Assembly: GCF_005938625.1 (NCBI RefSeq)
Contig: NZ_VCNJ01000008.1
Span: forward strand, 293,996-357,995
Source: Pseudomonas fluorescens
GTDB taxonomy: Bacteria; Pseudomonadota; Gammaproteobacteria; Pseudomonadales; Pseudomonadaceae
Direction of reading: 5' to 3'
Length of the DNA: 64,000 bases
This document shows positions 16,585 to 26,184 of this stretch, in pieces (positions within the stretch are counted from its first letter, which is position 1; the number at the start of each line of letters is the position of its first letter). The position numbers were made by a program, and so were the translations under genes. The notes below the pieces were generated by a model that saw nothing but the letters and a program-made list of their open reading frames with translations, was not told where the DNA came from and made no database searches.

Positions 16585-17850
16585 ATGTATCTGTTTCGTC
16601 TGGCCATGGCCAGCCTGGCCAACCGCCGCTTCACCGCTTTGCTCACGGCTTTTGCCATCGCCCTCTCGGTTTGCCTGTTGCTCGCCGTTGAGCGGGTACG
16701 TACCGAGGCCAAAGCCAGTTTCGCCAGCACCATCAGCGGCACCGACCTGATCGTCGGCGCCCGCTCCGGTTCGGTGAATCTGCTGCTGTACTCGGTGTTC
16801 CGCATCGGCAACGCCACCAACAACATCCGCTGGGACAGCTTCGAACACTTCGCCAACAACCCGAAAGTGAAGTGGGCGATCCCGATGTCCCTCGGCGACT
16901 CCCATCGCGGCTACCGAGTGATGGGTACCACTGAAGCGTATTTCGAGCATTACCAGTACGGTCGCCAGCAGCATCTGGAATTGGCCGACGGTCGCGCTTT
17001 CGCGACTGATCCGTTTGAAGTGGTGCTCGGCGCAGAAGTCGCCGATGCGCTGCATTACAAACTCGGCGACCAACTGGTGCTGGCCCACGGCGTGGCGGCG
17101 ATCAGTCTGGTCAAACATGACGACAAACCGTTCACCGTGGTCGGCATTCTCAAGCGCACCGGCACCCCGGTGGATCGTACGTTGCACATCAGCCTCGGTG
17201 GCATGGAGGCGATTCACATCGACTGGCACAACGGCGTGCCGGCGCGCGGCAACGGCCGGATCACGGCGGATCAGGCGCGCAACATGGACCTGACGCCGCA
17301 GGCGATCACCGCGTTCATGCTCGGCCTCAACAGCAAGATTTCCACCTTTGCGCTGCAACGCGAGATCAACGAATTCCGTGGCGAGCCGATGCTGGCGATT
17401 CTGCCGGGCGTGGCCTTGCAAGAGTTGTGGAGCCTGATGAGCACTGCCGAAAAAGCGCTGTTCGTGGTCTCGTTGTTTGTGGTGTTGACCGGGTTGATCG
17501 GCATGCTCACGGCGATTCTCACCAGCCTCAACGAACGGCGCCGCGAGATGGCGATTCTGCGTTCAGTCGGGGCGCGGCCGTGGCATATCGCGAGTCTGCT
17601 GGTGCTCGAGGCGTTTGCCCTGGCGCTGACCGGTGTGATTGCCGGACTTGCTTTGCTGTACATCGGCATCGCCGCTGCGCAGGGCTATGTCCAGGCCAAT
17701 TACGGTTTGTTCCTGCCGCTGGCATGGCCGAGCGAGTATGAATGGACGCTGCTCGGTGGCATTCTGGCCGCCGCGCTGCTGATGGGCAGCGTGCCGGCCT
17801 GGCGCGCTTATCGCCAATCCTTGGCCGATGGCCTGTCGATCCGTTTATGA
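16585..17850 (+). CDS. ABC transporter permease, MacB/FtsX family
   Basis: The 421-residue protein has one N-terminal membrane helix (LLTAFAIALSVCLLLA), a large periplasmic domain (about residues 45-260, with GTDLIVGARSGSVNLLLYSVF), and three C-terminal helices in an FtsX domain. The latter includes the cytoplasmic ERRREMAILRSVGARPWHI coupling loop. MacB-like permeases move substrates within or out of the periplasm. It probably pairs with the preceding ATPase and acts on the DUF2796 or DUF3299 partners. The substrate is unknown. Confidence 0.9.
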   Translation: MYLFRLAMASLANRRFTALLTAFAIALSVCLLLAVERVRTEAKASFASTISGTDLIVGARSGSVNLLLYSVFRIGNATNNIRWDSFEHFANNPKVKWAIPMSLGDSHRGYRVMGTTEAYFEHYQYGRQQHLELADGRAFATDPFEVVLGAEVADALHYKLGDQLVLAHGVAAISLVKHDDKPFTVVGILKRTGTPVDRTLHISLGGMEAIHIDWHNGVPARGNGRITADQARNMDLTPQAITAFMLGLNSKISTFALQREINEFRGEPMLAILPGVALQELWSLMSTAEKALFVVSLFVVLTGLIGMLTAILTSLNERRREMAILRSVGARPWHIASLLVLEAFALALTGVIAGLALLYIGIAAAQGYVQANYGLFLPLAWPSEYEWTLLGGILAAALLMGSVPAWRAYRQSLADGLSIRL

Positions 17851-17861
17851 GGATGTTCACC

Positions 17862-18380
17862 ATGCCACGCGCTGCACTCGCGCTGCTGTTGTTGATCGCC
17901 CTGCCCGTGTGGGCAGCGGCGCCGAAAGACCTGACGTGGTCGGAGATGATCCCGCCGGACGCCGCGCCGGAAGTGCCGAACATGACGCCGCTGCACGACA
18001 TGTCGAAGATGAGCGACGCGTTATCTGCCGAGGCGGCGCCAGCGGCGAAGCAGGACATGCCGAATGCGCCGGTGGTACAGAGTCTCGACGGGCAGAACAT
18101 TCGTTTGCCGGGCTACATCGTGCCGCTGGAAGTCAACGAAGAAGGGCGCACCACAGACTTTTTGCTGGTGCCGTATTTCGGCGCGTGCATCCATGTGCCG
18201 CCACCGCCGTCGAACCAGATTGTGCATGTCAAAAGCGAGCTGGGCGTGAAGCTTGATGAGCTGTATCAGCCGTACTGGGTCGAGGGGCCGTTGCAGGTCA
18301 AGGCGTCGAGCAGCGAACTGGCGGATGCCGGCTATCAGATGGATGCCGACAAGATTTATGTGTATGAGCTGCCGGAGTAA
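17862..18380 (+). CDS. DUF3299 periplasmic protein
   Basis: The roughly 172-residue protein has a signal peptide (MPRAALALLLLIALPVWAAA) and a DUF3299 domain with IRLPGYIVPLEVNEEG, DFLLVPYFGACIHVPPPPSNQ and a Y-W-V-E-G-P-L strand near the end. The CIHVPPPPSNQ segment is highly characteristic. The function is not known; the cysteine and histidine there could bind metal. GAGGA lies eight bases before the ATG at 17862. ATGs at 17847, overlapping the permease stop, and 17853 are alternatives. It is the last gene of the zinc-responsive operon. Confidence 0.82.
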   Translation: MPRAALALLLLIALPVWAAAPKDLTWSEMIPPDAAPEVPNMTPLHDMSKMSDALSAEAAPAAKQDMPNAPVVQSLDGQNIRLPGYIVPLEVNEEGRTTDFLLVPYFGACIHVPPPPSNQIVHVKSELGVKLDELYQPYWVEGPLQVKASSSELADAGYQMDADKIYVYELPE

Positions 18381-18410
18381 TTCCCGGTAGTTTTGTGCTG
18401 TCTGTAAAAG

Positions 18411-18510
18411 CCCCATCGCTGGCAAGCCAGCTCCCACAGTGATTGAGTCGTTCACAAATTTTGTGATCACCAACAAAACCTGTGGGAGCTGGCTTGCCAG
18501 CGATGGGGCC
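18411..18510. repeat. REP doublet, family C
   Basis: The facing arms CCCATCGCTGGCAAGCCAG and its complement lie between the DUF3299 gene and oprG, probably separating the two transcripts. The copy at 13473-13565 has the same arms and the same TGTGGGAGCTGG half. Confidence 0.9.
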
Positions 18511-18629
18511 CGCAAAGGTTCCGCAAAAGTCTGCCCCTTCACTGTTTCATTGAGCTGAGTCAAAAGACCGTATCAGTTGGCTTCGTACCATAGGACATCA
18601 AACATTTTTAACGTCCTTTCGGAGCCCCC

Positions 18630-19328
18630 ATGAACAAGTCCTTGCTCAGCGCTTCGCTGTTTGCCCTCGCGCTCGCAGCCCCGCTCGCCCACGCCCACGA
18701 AGCCGGTGACATCCTCATCCGCGCCGGCGCGATCACCGTCAACCCGAAGGCCGACAGTTCCAGCGTCAAGGTCGATCAGGGTCCGTTGAGCGGCACCAAT
18801 CTGGGCGGCAAGGCGACCATGAGCAGCGACACCCAACTGGGTCTGAACTTCGCCTACATGCTTACCGATCACGTCGGCCTCGAACTGCTCGCAGCGACGC
18901 CGTTCGAGCATGACGTCAAGCTCAAAGGCACTGCCCTGCCAGCGGCCAATGGCAAGCTCGGCACCCTGAAACACCTGCCGCCAACCCTCAGCGTTGTGTA
19001 CTACCCGCTGGACTCGAAGTCGCCGTTCCAGCCTTACGTCGGCGGTGGCATCAACTACACCTGGATCTACGACGAGCACGTTGGCAGCGAAGCCAGCGCC
19101 AACGGTTTCAGCAACTTCAAGGCGAAAAACTCCTGGGGTCTGGCCTGGCAGGTCGGTGCTGACTACATGCTGACCGATAACATCATGCTCAACGCCCAAG
19201 TGCGCTACATCGATATCGACACCCGCGCCACCGTCGAGAACAACGCGGTTGCACCAGGCACTCGCGCACGGGTGAACGTGGATGTGGATCCGTTCATCTA
19301 CATGGTCGGTTTGGGCTATAAGTTCTAA
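18630..19328 (+). CDS. oprG: outer-membrane protein OprG/OmpW
   Basis: The 232-residue protein has a signal peptide (MNKSLLSASLFALALAAPLAHA) and the eight-stranded OmpW barrel. Features are AGDILIRAGAITVNPKADSS, LGLNFAYMLTDHVGLELLAATPF, LPPTLSVVYYPL, a central GGGINYTWIYDEHVG and a terminal aromatic (VGLGYKF). Such barrels let small hydrophobic molecules cross the outer membrane. It has its own spacing from the zinc operon and is followed by a clear terminator. The position next to the zinc operon and an epimerase gene is as I recall for PA4067. Confidence 0.95.
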   Translation: MNKSLLSASLFALALAAPLAHAHEAGDILIRAGAITVNPKADSSSVKVDQGPLSGTNLGGKATMSSDTQLGLNFAYMLTDHVGLELLAATPFEHDVKLKGTALPAANGKLGTLKHLPPTLSVVYYPLDSKSPFQPYVGGGINYTWIYDEHVGSEASANGFSNFKAKNSWGLAWQVGADYMLTDNIMLNAQVRYIDIDTRATVENNAVAPGTRARVNVDVDPFIYMVGLGYKF

Positions 19329-19465
19329 GTCGAGTTACCGAACGTTCACGTGGTGGTGAATGAGGCTTGGTGGTGAGCAGGCATAGAACTGACGGCGACA
19401 TTACGCAGTTGATCGGGGGATAACATCCCCTCGCCACAGGAGTAGCGACATATATTCCGGCCGTG

Positions 19466-19495
19466 AAAAAGGCGCCTGTCAAAGGGCGCCTTTTT
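19466..19495 (+). terminator. terminator after oprG
   Basis: AAAAAGGCGCC and GGCGCCTTTTT form an 11-bp stem around an 8-base loop. The flanking A and T runs make it able to work in both directions, so it may also stop the convergent epimerase transcript. Confidence 0.85.
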
Positions 19496-19529
19496 CATGT
19501 CTGCCGCAAATGTGTGGCGTGAGTTGGAT

Positions 19530-19691
19530 CTCCCCCTCACCCCAGCCCTCACCCTCAGGGAGAGGGGGAAAGGGAGCCGATTTGTGTGTTCTTCAAAATC
19601 TCAGTTCGACTCGGTATTTCACGTCGGCGTAACTCGAAAGTACACCTCGATCAGTCCCCTCTCCCTCTGGGAGAGGGCTAGGGTGAGGGGC
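19530..19691. repeat. inverted pair of purine/pyrimidine-rich repeats (family D)
   Basis: Most of the 366-base gap 19329-19694 between oprG and the epimerase gene is noncoding. It holds the oprG terminator at 19466-19495 and two copies of a repeat. One at 19530-19574 reads CCCTCACCCCAGCCCTCACC then GGGAGAGGGGG. The other, at 19656-19691, has CTCCCTCTGGGAGAGGGC then TAGGGTGAGGGG. They are inverted relative to each other. A related copy lies at 28547-28598. No gene or promoter was evident in the rest. Confidence 0.75.
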
Positions 19692-19694
19692 TTT

Positions 19695-20627
19695 TCAGGT
19701 TCGACCGAGCAACCGCGCCAAACCCACGCTCATCGGCGTCTGCTGTGGCAGCTTGAAGCGTTCCAGCAGACGAGCATTGTTCGCCCGCGAATGCCGGATA
19801 TCGCCGGAACGCGCCGGTCCGTAGCTGACGGGTGGCAGCTCACCGACCACCGCTTGCAGCGCTTCAAGCATCTGCTTGAGGCTCATCGCCTGATTCCAGC
19901 CGACGTTCACCGGGCCGACTTCCACCTCAGGCTTTTCGATCGCCTGTACCAGCAGATCGACCAGATCTTCGACATAAAGGAAATCGCGCGTCTGTTCACC
20001 ATCGCCGAACACGGTAATCGGTAAGCCTTTCTGTGCGCGTTCACTGAAGATGCTGATCACTCCGGAATACGGCGAGGACGGGTCCTGGCGCGGGCCGAAG
20101 ATGTTGAAGAAGCGGAAAATCACCGGCTCCAGACCATGCTGGCGGCGATAGAAATCGAAATAATGTTCGCCCGCCAGTTTGTCCGAGGCGTAAGGCGTCA
20201 GCGGGGCTTTGGGCGTGTCCTCATCTATCGACTCGCCCTCGCCATTGTTGCCGTACACCGCTGCGCTTGAGGCATACACCACACGCTTGACCCCGGCCAG
20301 ACGCATGGCTTCGCAGACATTCAGCGTGCCAATGAAATTGCTCTGGTGAGTTTTCACCGGATCATCCACCGACGCCTGCACCGACGCCACGGCCGCCAGG
20401 TGCGCGACAGCGCTGCAGCCTTGCATGGCCTTGGCCACCAGCGCCGCATCAGCGACGTCACCAACAATCAGTTCAACCTGCGGATTGTCCTGCGGCAGGT
20501 TGCTGCGTTTCCCCGTCGACAAGTCGTCGAGGATGCGCACCGAATGCCCCTTGGCGAGCAAGGCATCGGTCAGGTGCGAGCCAATGAAGCCGGCTCCGCC
20601 GGTGATTAAAACAGTCCCTTCAGCCAT
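19695..20627 (-). CDS. NAD-dependent epimerase/dehydratase, UDP-glucose 4-epimerase-like
   Basis: The 310-residue short-chain dehydrogenase has the NAD motif TGGAGFIGSHL near residue 8, the catalytic SSAAVYG, and the YxxxK pair in YASDKLAGE. GPRQDPSSPYSGVISIF and the DGEQTRDFLYVEDLV stretch follow. These are features of sugar-nucleotide 4-epimerases that act on UDP- or GDP-sugars for surface polysaccharides; the substrate is not readable. The start at 20627 is the family N-terminus; upstream is antisense. It overlaps the gene at 20620-21504 by eight bases. Its neighbourhood with OprG matches the PA4067-PA4069 order as I recall it. Confidence 0.9.
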   Translation of the reverse strand: MAEGTVLITGGAGFIGSHLTDALLAKGHSVRILDDLSTGKRSNLPQDNPQVELIVGDVADAALVAKAMQGCSAVAHLAAVASVQASVDDPVKTHQSNFIGTLNVCEAMRLAGVKRVVYASSAAVYGNNGEGESIDEDTPKAPLTPYASDKLAGEHYFDFYRRQHGLEPVIFRFFNIFGPRQDPSSPYSGVISIFSERAQKGLPITVFGDGEQTRDFLYVEDLVDLLVQAIEKPEVEVGPVNVGWNQAMSLKQMLEALQAVVGELPPVSYGPARSGDIRHSRANNARLLERFKLPQQTPMSVGLARLLGRT

Positions 20628-21504
20628 GACGGTAGAACCTATCCAGTAAGCCCGGGAGAGCGGCACGCCAGGCGCGCGGCTTGATCCCGAAAGTGTGCAG
20701 AATTTTCTTGCAGGCCAATACAGCGTGTTGCGGCTCTTCGGCAGCGTCCGGTCGCGCGGCGTGAGCCTGAGCGGTCGGCGCTTCGATGGCCAGCGCATGC
20801 AGGCTGCGCGCTTCGGTCAGAATCGCCTGGCCCAGCGCCAGCGGCGTGGTCGCTTCGTGACCAGCGTAGTGGTAAGTGCCCCACAACGGCGCGGCACAAT
20901 CGAGTTGCTTGAGCACCGAAATGATTACTCGCGCGGCATCGTCGACCGGGGTCGGATTGCCACGGCGGTCATCGGCCAGCAGCAATTCTTCCGGCTGCTC
21001 GGCACGCGCGAGGAAGCGCCCGAGGGTGCCATCCATGCTGTCATCGAGCAACCAGCCAAATCGTAGCAAAACGTGTTGCGGGCACGTGGCGCGCACACTT
21101 TGCTCGATGCGCCACAACGCCTGACCGCGCAGCCCCAGTGGCACCGGCTCGTCTTTTTCGCTGTACGCCGTGGCACGCGAACCATCGAACACCCGATAAC
21201 TGGAGGGCTGGACGAGGACGATATTGTGGTGCTGGCACAGTTCGGCCAGACGCTCTATTGCACGTTCCTGCCCGGCCATGCGGCTTTCGCTGACGGTTTC
21301 GGCCTGGAACCAGTCGAAATAGTAGGCGAGATTGATCAATGCATCGGGACGGGTGTCGTCGAGCAGTTGCGTCAGGCTCGCGGCATCCCAGCCGTCTTCG
21401 GGCGGGCGGGGGGCGAGGAAACCGATGTCTTCCTCTGCACCGAGGCGAATCAGCGCCTGCCCAAGGGCATTTCCGCCGCCCAGTAACATAAGGCGCATTC
21501 GCAT
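20620..21504 (-). CDS. RmlD-like sugar-nucleotide-binding protein
   Basis: The 294-residue protein has a Rossmann start (MRMRLMLLGGGNALGQALI), DDTRPDALINLAYYFDWF and the PSSYRVFDG motif in the position of the usual S/Y catalytic site. It resembles dTDP-4-dehydrorhamnose reductases, but GGGNALG departs from GxxGxxG and the YxxxK site is not clear. It may be an epimerase partner or a non-catalytic regulator. Stop and start overlap with the downstream epimerase gene, so the two are probably coexpressed. Confidence 0.85.
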   Translation of the reverse strand: MRMRLMLLGGGNALGQALIRLGAEEDIGFLAPRPPEDGWDAASLTQLLDDTRPDALINLAYYFDWFQAETVSESRMAGQERAIERLAELCQHHNIVLVQPSSYRVFDGSRATAYSEKDEPVPLGLRGQALWRIEQSVRATCPQHVLLRFGWLLDDSMDGTLGRFLARAEQPEELLLADDRRGNPTPVDDAARVIISVLKQLDCAAPLWGTYHYAGHEATTPLALGQAILTEARSLHALAIEAPTAQAHAARPDAAEEPQHAVLACKKILHTFGIKPRAWRAALPGLLDRFYRHG

Positions 21505-21811
21505 AGAGTCAGCAGGCCCAGTCTGATTGGAACGATGGCTTTAGCGACGGATCTCGTGGAACCGTCGTCGATAATTACCGGAATCGTTGCATTTTGCGGG
21601 TTTAGTGCGCAACCGTCATCCGTAAAGTGTAGATCCCGGATATTTGTAGCGCTTCGACTGGCACCATCGCGAGCAGGCTCGCTCCCACAAGGGATTTACG
21701 GCGCTCACAAATCCACTGTGGGAGCGAGCTTGCTCGCGAAGAGGCCAGGCCAGACGCTGAAGATCCCAGCGGTACTTGCATCTTCCCACCTGCGCCCGCA
21801 TAACTTAAGCC
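21505..21811. other. intergenic region with a REP pair
   Basis: The 307-base gap separates the divergent RmlD-like gene and the lhr-type helicase gene. A family A REP pair lies at 21666-21740, in outward order (GCGAGCAGGCTCGCTCCCAC, then GTGGGAGCGAGCTTGCTCGC). The region 21505-21660 must hold the promoters for both genes; I see no clear consensus boxes or RNA gene in it. Confidence 0.75.
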
Positions 21812-24800
21812 ATGAATCTGCCCATCCCCACGGACGCGGCCCTGGCAGGCTTTCACCCCGCCGTCAGCGCCTGGTTCAGCAACACATTCGCGACGGTCAC
21901 CGCCGCCCAGGCCCGCGCATGGCCGTTGATCCGCCAGCGACGTTCGACGCTGATCGCTGCGCCCACCGGCTCCGGCAAAACCCTTACCGCGTTTCTCGCC
22001 GTGCTCGATGACCTCGTGCATCGAGGCCTGGAAAACCCCGACGGCCTGCCCGATGAAACGCTGGTGGTCTATGTCTCGCCGCTCAAAGCGCTGTCCAACG
22101 ACATCCGCATCAACCTGCAAAACCCACTGGCCGGGATCACCGAACAACTGCGGCAGATGAGTCTGCCCGAGCTGCAAATCACCACCGCTGTGCGCACCGG
22201 TGACACCCCGCAGAAAGAACGCGCGGCCATGCGCAAATCGGCGCCGCACATTCTGGTGACCACGCCGGAATCACTCTACGTGCTGCTCGGATCCGAATCC
22301 GGACGCAAAATGCTCGGCACCACGCGCACGGTGATCATCGATGAAATCCACGCGATGGCCGCTGGCAAACGCGGCAGTCATCTGGCCCTGAGCCTTGAGC
22401 GCCTGCAAGCACTGTGCGCCGAACCGCTGACCCGCATCGGCCTGTCCGCCACGCAGAAACCGGTTGAAGCCGTGGCGCAATTTCTGGTCGGCCATGAGCG
22501 CCGCTGCGAAATCATCGACATTGGCCACGCGCGGCCACGGGATCTGGGTATCGAAGTGCCGCCCGTGCCGCTTTCGGCAGTCATGGCCAACGATGTCTGG
22601 GAACGGGTTTACGACCGCCTCGCGGAACTTGCCCGCGAGCACCGCACCACGCTGATTTTCGTCAACACCCGGCGACTGGCCGAACGCTTGAGCCGACACC
22701 TCAGCGAACGTCTCGGCAAGCACGCCGTGGCTGCGCATCACGGCAGTCTGGCCAAGGAGTTCCGCCTCGACGCCGAACAACGGCTCAAACGCGGTGAACT
22801 GCAGGTGTTGATCGCCACCGCCTCACTGGAACTGGGCATCGACATCGGCGAAGTCGATCTGGTCTGCCAGATCGCCTCACCGCGCTCCATCGCCGGGTTT
22901 CTGCAAAGGGTTGGCCGTTCCGGGCACCAGGTCGGCGGCACACCCAAGGGTCGCCTCTTCGCCACGACCCGCGACGACCTGATCGAATGCACCGCCCTGC
23001 TCGACTGCGTGCGCCGTGGCGAACTCGACACCCTGCACATTCCCGAAGCGCCGCTGGATGTGCTGGCGCAGCAGATCATCGCCGAAGTCAGTTGCCAGGA
23101 GTGGCCGGAGGACGCCTTGCTGGCGATGTTCCGTCAAGCCTCGCCCTACCGCGATCTCGACGAAAGACACTATCAGGCCCTGCTGAGCATGCTCGCCGAG
23201 GGCTACAACGGTCGCCAGGGTATCCGCAGCGCCTACCTGCACCGCGACGCCGTCAGCCGCACCTTGCGCGGCCGGCGCGGCGCGCAACTGACCGCCGTGA
23301 CCAGCGGCGGCACCATCCCCGACAACGCCGACTACAGCGTGATGCTTGAGCCGCAAGGCCTGAATATCGGCAGCGTTAACGAAGACTTTGCCGTGGAAAG
23401 CATTGCCGGCGATGTGTTCCAGCTCGGCAATACCTCCTACCGGATTCTGCGGGTGGAAACCGGCAAGGTGCGCGTCGAGGATGCCCACGGCCAGCCGCCG
23501 ACCATTCCGTTCTGGCTCGGCGAAGCACCGGGGCGCAGCGATGAATTGTCGTCCGCCGTCGCCCGTCTTCAAGCGCAGCTCGACGAGCTACTCGGCGCCA
23601 GCCCCGGCGATCTGCAACCGGCACTCGACTGGCTGACGCAAACCCTCGGCCTCAACCTCGCCAGCGCCGAACAACTGGTCGAATACCTTGCCCGTGCCCG
23701 GCAAACCCTCGGCGCCCTGCCCTCGCAGGACACGCTGCTGATGGAGCGTTTTTTCGACGAGTCCGGCGGCACCCAACTGATCATCCATTCGCCGTTCGGC
23801 AGCCGTATCAACCGCGCCTGGGGCCTGGCCCTGCGCAAGCGGTTCTGCCGCACTTTCAACTTCGAATTGCAGGCGGCCGCCAGCGAAGACGCGATCGTGC
23901 TGTCGCTGTCCACCAGCCACAGCTTTGAACTCGACGATATCTGGCGTTACCTGCACAGCAACAGCGCCGAGCACATCCTCATTCAAGCGGTACTCGATGC
24001 GCCGCTGTTCGGCGTGCGCTGGCGCTGGAACGCCGGGGTGGCGCTGGCGCTGCCGCGTTTCACCGGCGGGCGCAAAGTTGCGCCGCAGTTGCAGCGGATG
24101 AAAAGTGAAGACCTGATTGCCAGCGTGTTTCCCGATCAGATTGCCTGCCTGGAAAACCTCGCCGGTGAACGCGAAATTCCCGAGCATCCGTTAATCGAGC
24201 AGACACTGGACGATTGCCTGCATGAGGCGATGGACAGCGAAGGCTGGCTCAATCTGCTGCGGCGCATGGAGCGTGGCGAGGTGCGTTTGATCAGCCGCGA
24301 CCTGCCGGCGCCCTCGCCGCTCGCGGCTGAAATTCTCAGCGCGCGGCCGTACACCTTTCTCGACGATGCGCCGCTGGAAGAACGTCGTACCCAAGCGGTG
24401 ATCAACCGGCGCTGGAGCGATCCGCAATCGACCGATGATCTCGGTGCGCTGGATGCGGACGCGATTAGCGCCGTGCGTCAAGAAGCGTGGCCGACGCCGA
24501 ATGCTGTGGATGAAATGCACGAGGCGTTGATGAGCCTGGCGTGCATCAGCGATGAGGAAGTACAAGCGAACGAAGGTTGGCGTGCATGGCTGGAAACCTT
24601 GGCCAGCACCGGTCGCGCCTGCCATTTACAAATCAATCCCGAGCATGGTTTGTGGCTCGCGCGCGAACGTCTGATCTGTCTACAGGCGCTTTATCCACAG
24701 GCCCGATTGCAGCCCGAACTGCAGGCGTTGCCGGGATTTGATGAAGCCTGGACGTTCGATGAAGCGCTGGTCGAATTGCTCCGCGCGCGCCTTGGTGCCT

Positions 24801-26098
24801 TCGGACCGCTGCCGTTATCCGCGATTGCCGAACCGCTCGCACTGCCGGTCACTGAAGTCCATCAAGCCCTCGCGCAACTGGAGCGCGAAGGTTACGTGCT
24901 ACGCGGCCAGTTCACGCCCAAGGTCAACATTGAGGAATGGTGCGAACGGCACCTGCTCGCGCGTATTCATCGCTATACGGTCAAGCGCCTGCGCCGGGAA
25001 ATCGAACCGGTCGCGCTGCAGGATTTCATGCGGTTTCTGTTCGACTGGCAGCATCTGTCGTCCGCGACACGCGGTCAGGGCAGCACCGTGTTGCCAGCGA
25101 TTGTTGGCCAGTTCGAAGGCTACGCGGCGGCGGCTTCAGCGTGGGACAGCGACATCCTTCCCATGCGGCTCAAGGACTACTCACCGAGCTGGCTGGATGA
25201 GCTGTGCCGCAACGGAAAACTGGTGTGGACGCGCCTCAGTGCCCGGCAGAAAGTCAGCGGCACGGCGCTGCGCAGCACGCCGATCGTGTTGCTGCCGCGC
25301 AGTCAGGTGGGTTTGTGGAGTGCGTTGGCCGAACAGACGCCGGTGAGCGAACTCTCGCCAAAAACCCAGAAGGTGTTTGAAGCCTTGAGTCAGCACGGTG
25401 CATTGTTTTTCGATGAGCTGATTCATGAAGCACACCTGCTGCGCACCGAGCTGGAAATCGCCTTGCAGGAACTGGTCGGCGCCGGGCTGGTGAACGCCGA
25501 CAGCTTCGCCGGCCTGCGTGCGCTGATCACCCCGGCGAGCAAGCGCCAGCAGCGCAGCAGTCGTCGCGGGCGCGGCGCGTTTGTCGGCGGTATGGATGAT
25601 GCCGGGCGCTGGGCGTTGCTGCGGCGCGGAGCGGCTGTGGATAACAGCGAAACCCTGGAACATGTCGCAATGACGTTGTTGCGGCGTTACGGCGTGGTGT
25701 TCTGGCGTTTGCTGGAGCGTGAGGCCGACTGGTTACCGAGTTGGCGCGAATTGCTGCGCACGTTTCATCGGCTGGAAGCACGGGGCGAGATCCGTGGCGG
25801 GCGGTTTGTCAGTGGTTTGGCGGGGGAGCAGTTTGCCTTGCCCGAGGCGATTCCATTGTTACGCGAAGTACGACGGCGGCCGCATGACGGCAGTCTGGTC
25901 GCGGTGTGCGGGGTGGATCCGCTGAACCTGGCCGGGACGTTGTTGCCGGGGATAAAAGTGCCGGCGTTGGTGAGTAATCGGTTGGTGTATCGGGATGGTT
26001 TGCCGGCGGCTGCCGAGATTGCCGGCAAGCAGCAATACTGGCTGGAGCTGGATCAGATCGACATGGAGCAGGTGCGCAGCAAGCTGATCCGGCATTGA
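21812..26098 (+). CDS. lhr: large Lhr-type DEAD/DEAH helicase
   Basis: The 1428-residue protein has the Lhr layout. An N-terminal superfamily 2 ATPase carries APTGSGKT at 50-57, motif II DEIH at 177-180, SAT in GLSATQKP, and motif VI QRVGRSGHQVGG. A winged-helix and DEAD/H-associated (Lhr-core) region and a long C-terminal extension follow. Lhr proteins unwind RNA:DNA hybrids and are tied to DNA repair. The length is near E. coli Lhr (1538). The gene stands alone between REP elements. Its precise repair role is not known. Confidence 0.93.
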   Translation: MNLPIPTDAALAGFHPAVSAWFSNTFATVTAAQARAWPLIRQRRSTLIAAPTGSGKTLTAFLAVLDDLVHRGLENPDGLPDETLVVYVSPLKALSNDIRINLQNPLAGITEQLRQMSLPELQITTAVRTGDTPQKERAAMRKSAPHILVTTPESLYVLLGSESGRKMLGTTRTVIIDEIHAMAAGKRGSHLALSLERLQALCAEPLTRIGLSATQKPVEAVAQFLVGHERRCEIIDIGHARPRDLGIEVPPVPLSAVMANDVWERVYDRLAELAREHRTTLIFVNTRRLAERLSRHLSERLGKHAVAAHHGSLAKEFRLDAEQRLKRGELQVLIATASLELGIDIGEVDLVCQIASPRSIAGFLQRVGRSGHQVGGTPKGRLFATTRDDLIECTALLDCVRRGELDTLHIPEAPLDVLAQQIIAEVSCQEWPEDALLAMFRQASPYRDLDERHYQALLSMLAEGYNGRQGIRSAYLHRDAVSRTLRGRRGAQLTAVTSGGTIPDNADYSVMLEPQGLNIGSVNEDFAVESIAGDVFQLGNTSYRILRVETGKVRVEDAHGQPPTIPFWLGEAPGRSDELSSAVARLQAQLDELLGASPGDLQPALDWLTQTLGLNLASAEQLVEYLARARQTLGALPSQDTLLMERFFDESGGTQLIIHSPFGSRINRAWGLALRKRFCRTFNFELQAAASEDAIVLSLSTSHSFELDDIWRYLHSNSAEHILIQAVLDAPLFGVRWRWNAGVALALPRFTGGRKVAPQLQRMKSEDLIASVFPDQIACLENLAGEREIPEHPLIEQTLDDCLHEAMDSEGWLNLLRRMERGEVRLISRDLPAPSPLAAEILSARPYTFLDDAPLEERRTQAVINRRWSDPQSTDDLGALDADAISAVRQEAWPTPNAVDEMHEALMSLACISDEEVQANEGWRAWLETLASTGRACHLQINPEHGLWLARERLICLQALYPQARLQPELQALPGFDEAWTFDEALVELLRARLGAFGPLPLSAIAEPLALPVTEVHQALAQLEREGYVLRGQFTPKVNIEEWCERHLLARIHRYTVKRLRREIEPVALQDFMRFLFDWQHLSSATRGQGSTVLPAIVGQFEGYAAAASAWDSDILPMRLKDYSPSWLDELCRNGKLVWTRLSARQKVSGTALRSTPIVLLPRSQVGLWSALAEQTPVSELSPKTQKVFEALSQHGALFFDELIHEAHLLRTELEIALQELVGAGLVNADSFAGLRALITPASKRQQRSSRRGRGAFVGGMDDAGRWALLRRGAAVDNSETLEHVAMTLLRRYGVVFWRLLEREADWLPSWRELLRTFHRLEARGEIRGGRFVSGLAGEQFALPEAIPLLREVRRRPHDGSLVAVCGVDPLNLAGTLLPGIKVPALVSNRLVYRDGLPAAAEIAGKQQYWLELDQIDMEQVRSKLIRH

Positions 26099-26135
26099 GG
26101 TTGTCCTCACCGGCCTCTTCGTCGGAACGCCGCCC

Positions 26136-26157
26136 GGAGCGAGCTTGCTCGCGAAGG
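26136..26157. repeat. single REP unit, family A
   Basis: GGAGCGAGCTTGCTCGCGAA lies in the gap between the convergent helicase and mechanosensitive-channel genes. Unlike the other family A sites it has no opposite partner arm, only a weak CCTCTTCG match on the left, so it may be a remnant. Confidence 0.75.
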
Positions 26158-26184
26158 GGCCGGCACTGCACCACTAATATTGCG

